A DNA stretch of 6,245 bases. Source: Acidobacteriota bacterium (GTDB lineage Bacteria; Acidobacteriota; Terriglobia; Acidiferrales; UBA7541). Position 1 is the first letter of the stretch, and every line of letters begins with the position of its first letter. The notes under the pieces were generated by a model. It did not search any database and was not told where the DNA came from. It saw nothing but the letters and a program-made list of their open reading frames with translations. Location: assembly GCA_003224135.1 (NCBI GenBank), contig QHYO01000357.1, positions 1 to 6,245 of the forward strand, given 5' to 3'. The translations under genes and the position numbers were made by a program. Below, piece after piece: positions 4,865 through 6,245 of the stretch.

Positions 4865-6112
4865 TTGAGTAACATCCGCGGCTTACGGCCTGCAACAATG
4901 CCCGTTCGGGCTTATGCTGGTTGCGCCTTTGTGAGTGACCAAACGGTGAGTTCACGACGATTTGACGCCATAGTTCTCGGAGCCGGTGCTGCTGGCCTCC
5001 TCTGCGCAGCGGAGGCCGGCAAGCGCGGGCGGCGAGTCGCCGTGCTCGAACGGGCGGAGCGCGCTGGCAAAAAGATTCTGATTTCCGGCGGCGGTCGCTG
5101 CAACTTCACGAACATTCATTGCAACTCGGAAAATTTTATTTCCGCGAATCCACACTTTGCGAAGTCGGCGTTAGCCCGATTTACACCCGCCGATTTCATC
5201 GCAGTGGTCGAAAAGTACCGAATTCCCTACCACGAAAAAACGCTGGGCCAGCTTTTTTGCGACCGCTCCGCTCAGGACATTACCGGGATGCTCGAATCCG
5301 AGTGCCGCGACGCTGGGGTAAAGATTTTTCTGAATGCGCGCGTGTGCGAGGTTGCGAAAACCACGGAATTTGTGGTCAGAACAGAGTCCGAGGCATTTCG
5401 TGCGCAGGTGTTGGTGGTTGCCACGGGCGGGCTTTCGATTCCGAAGATGGGCGCGACGCCATTTGGCTACGAACTGGCCCGTCAGTTTGGATTAAAGATT
5501 CAGCCCACCCGGCCAGCACTGGTGCCTCTGATTTTTGGCCGCCATGCGCAGAAGCAGTATTGCGATTTGGCGGGAGTTTCGGCGGAAGTGATTGCGAGCG
5601 CCGACGGAGCCGCGTTCCGCGAAAAAATGTTGATCACGCACCGCGGACTGAGCGGCCCGGCAATCTTGCAGGTCTCTTCTTACTGGGAGCGCGGAGGGCC
5701 GATCAGCCTGGACCTTGCGCCGGGGCGTGAAGTCACGTTGGCAGTTCGCGAAGCGAAAACCAGGAACGCATCGGCATTGCAGTCCGCATTTCAGGGAATT
5801 TTAGCGAAGCGATTTGCCGAACGCTGGGTGGAGTTGCACGAGCCAAAAGCGTTGACCAACCTAGACCTTGCGAAGTTCGAGCAAGAGATTCACACCTGGA
5901 GCGTAATACCTGTCGACACAGAGGGTTACGAGAAAGCGGAAGTGACGGCGGGCGGTGTGGACACGGACGAACTATCGAGCAAAACAATGGAGAGCCGGAA
6001 GGCGCCGGGGCTGTTCTTCATTGGAGAAGTTGTGGATGTCACCGGCCATTTGGGTGGCTTCAATTTCCAGTGGGCCTGGGCGTCAGGAGCTGCCGCCGGC
6101 CGATCCTTGTAA
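4865..6112 (+). CDS. HI0933/YhiN/BaiN-family FAD-dependent oxidoreductase
   Basis: This is a soluble two-domain flavoprotein of 415 residues from TTG 4865. The dinucleotide-binding motif FDAIVLGAGAAGLLCAAEAG is at about 33-52. It is followed by the family hallmark GKKILISGGGRCNFTN (68-83), a second FAD contact region VLVVATGGLSIPKMGATPFG, and the C-terminal signature VTAGGVDTDEL plus GLFFIGEVVDVTGHLGGFNFQWAWASG (about 360-402). Members are annotated variously as aminoacetone oxidase-like or BaiN-like; the physiological substrate is generally unknown, so none is assigned. Homologues usually start just before the GxGxxG motif, so the first 32 residues are doubtful. Other starts are ATG 4898, GTG 4931 and GTG 4946, none with a Shine-Dalgarno sequence. 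The gene has its own promoter with a palindrome over the -35, and the C-terminus (GRSL) is slightly short. Confidence 0.92.
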   Translation: MSNIRGLRPATMPVRAYAGCAFVSDQTVSSRRFDAIVLGAGAAGLLCAAEAGKRGRRVAVLERAERAGKKILISGGGRCNFTNIHCNSENFISANPHFAKSALARFTPADFIAVVEKYRIPYHEKTLGQLFCDRSAQDITGMLESECRDAGVKIFLNARVCEVAKTTEFVVRTESEAFRAQVLVVATGGLSIPKMGATPFGYELARQFGLKIQPTRPALVPLIFGRHAQKQYCDLAGVSAEVIASADGAAFREKMLITHRGLSGPAILQVSSYWERGGPISLDLAPGREVTLAVREAKTRNASALQSAFQGILAKRFAERWVELHEPKALTNLDLAKFEQEIHTWSVIPVDTEGYEKAEVTAGGVDTDELSSKTMESRKAPGLFFIGEVVDVTGHLGGFNFQWAWASGAAAGRSL

Positions 6113-6245
6113 AGGACAATCGACTTCCGGACTGCCGGGTTCGAAACGTTGCTCCGCTGAAGTCCAATATCCGAAAAGCGGGGCACTCGCTGAGGCTTGT
6201 ACGCTGTCTCCCGTGTCTTCGGGTTGACGAGCAATTCATACCGAA
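6113..6245. other. Sequence after the flavoprotein gene, no gene recognised
   Basis: I see no gene here. A 4-bp stem (CCCG 6210-6213, CGGG 6220-6223) is too weak to call a terminator. GGTTCGAA at 6139-6146 looks like a tRNA T-loop, but no T-stem pairs around it. A reverse-strand frame crosses this stretch and continues antisense to the flavoprotein gene without recognisable motifs. Confidence 0.3.

Noticed and set aside
6139..6146. GGTTCGAA resembling a tRNA T-loop
   Set aside because: The bases on either side do not form a T-stem and no acceptor or anticodon arms can be drawn around it.
5926..6234. 102-residue reverse frame at the right end of the window
   Set aside because: Most of it is antisense to the conserved C-terminal signature of the flavoprotein, and the rest shows no motif.

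Overview
The window reads as a stretch of ordinary bacterial chromosome, with GC somewhat above half by eye. I think it comes from an acidobacterium (Acidobacteriota, Terriglobia-like) or a close relative; this is inference. The support is a long-form IspG, a gatC-gatA pair without gatB, a stand-alone DinB-like protein, a very small MerR/excisionase-like HTH protein of a kind I associate with that phylum, and genes that start a few bases after a -10 element with no Shine-Dalgarno sequence. No tRNA, rRNA, insertion sequence, CRISPR array or phage gene is visible.

Layout, all on the + strand: the 3' part of a DUF1761 membrane protein (2-355); a 133-base gap with a short hairpin and heptamer repeats; ispG of the MEP isoprenoid pathway (489-1775); a 150-base gap holding the gatC promoter; gatC (1926-2228) and gatA (2255-3694), separated by a 7-bp tandem repeat; a DinB/YfiT-like protein (3735-4271) probably in the same transcript; a mostly non-coding stretch (4272-4864) with a candidate promoter, a possible 31-codon leader ORF, a 46-residue HTH protein and a 26-bp imperfect palindrome; an HI0933/YhiN/BaiN-family flavoprotein (4865-6112); and 133 bases in which I see no gene.

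The large genes are housekeeping functions: isoprenoid precursor synthesis and Gln/Asn-tRNA formation by transamidation. They need not act together. The main interest lies in the small regulatory features: leaderless-type starts for ispG and gatC; an identical inverted repeat (TTCGCC-N11-GGCGAA) at two separate promoter regions; a palindrome over the -35 region of the flavoprotein promoter, directly downstream of the tiny HTH gene; and a leader ORF whose stop codon overlaps the HTH start. I see no convincing new multi-gene system; the 4338-4870 segment is the part most worth a second look.
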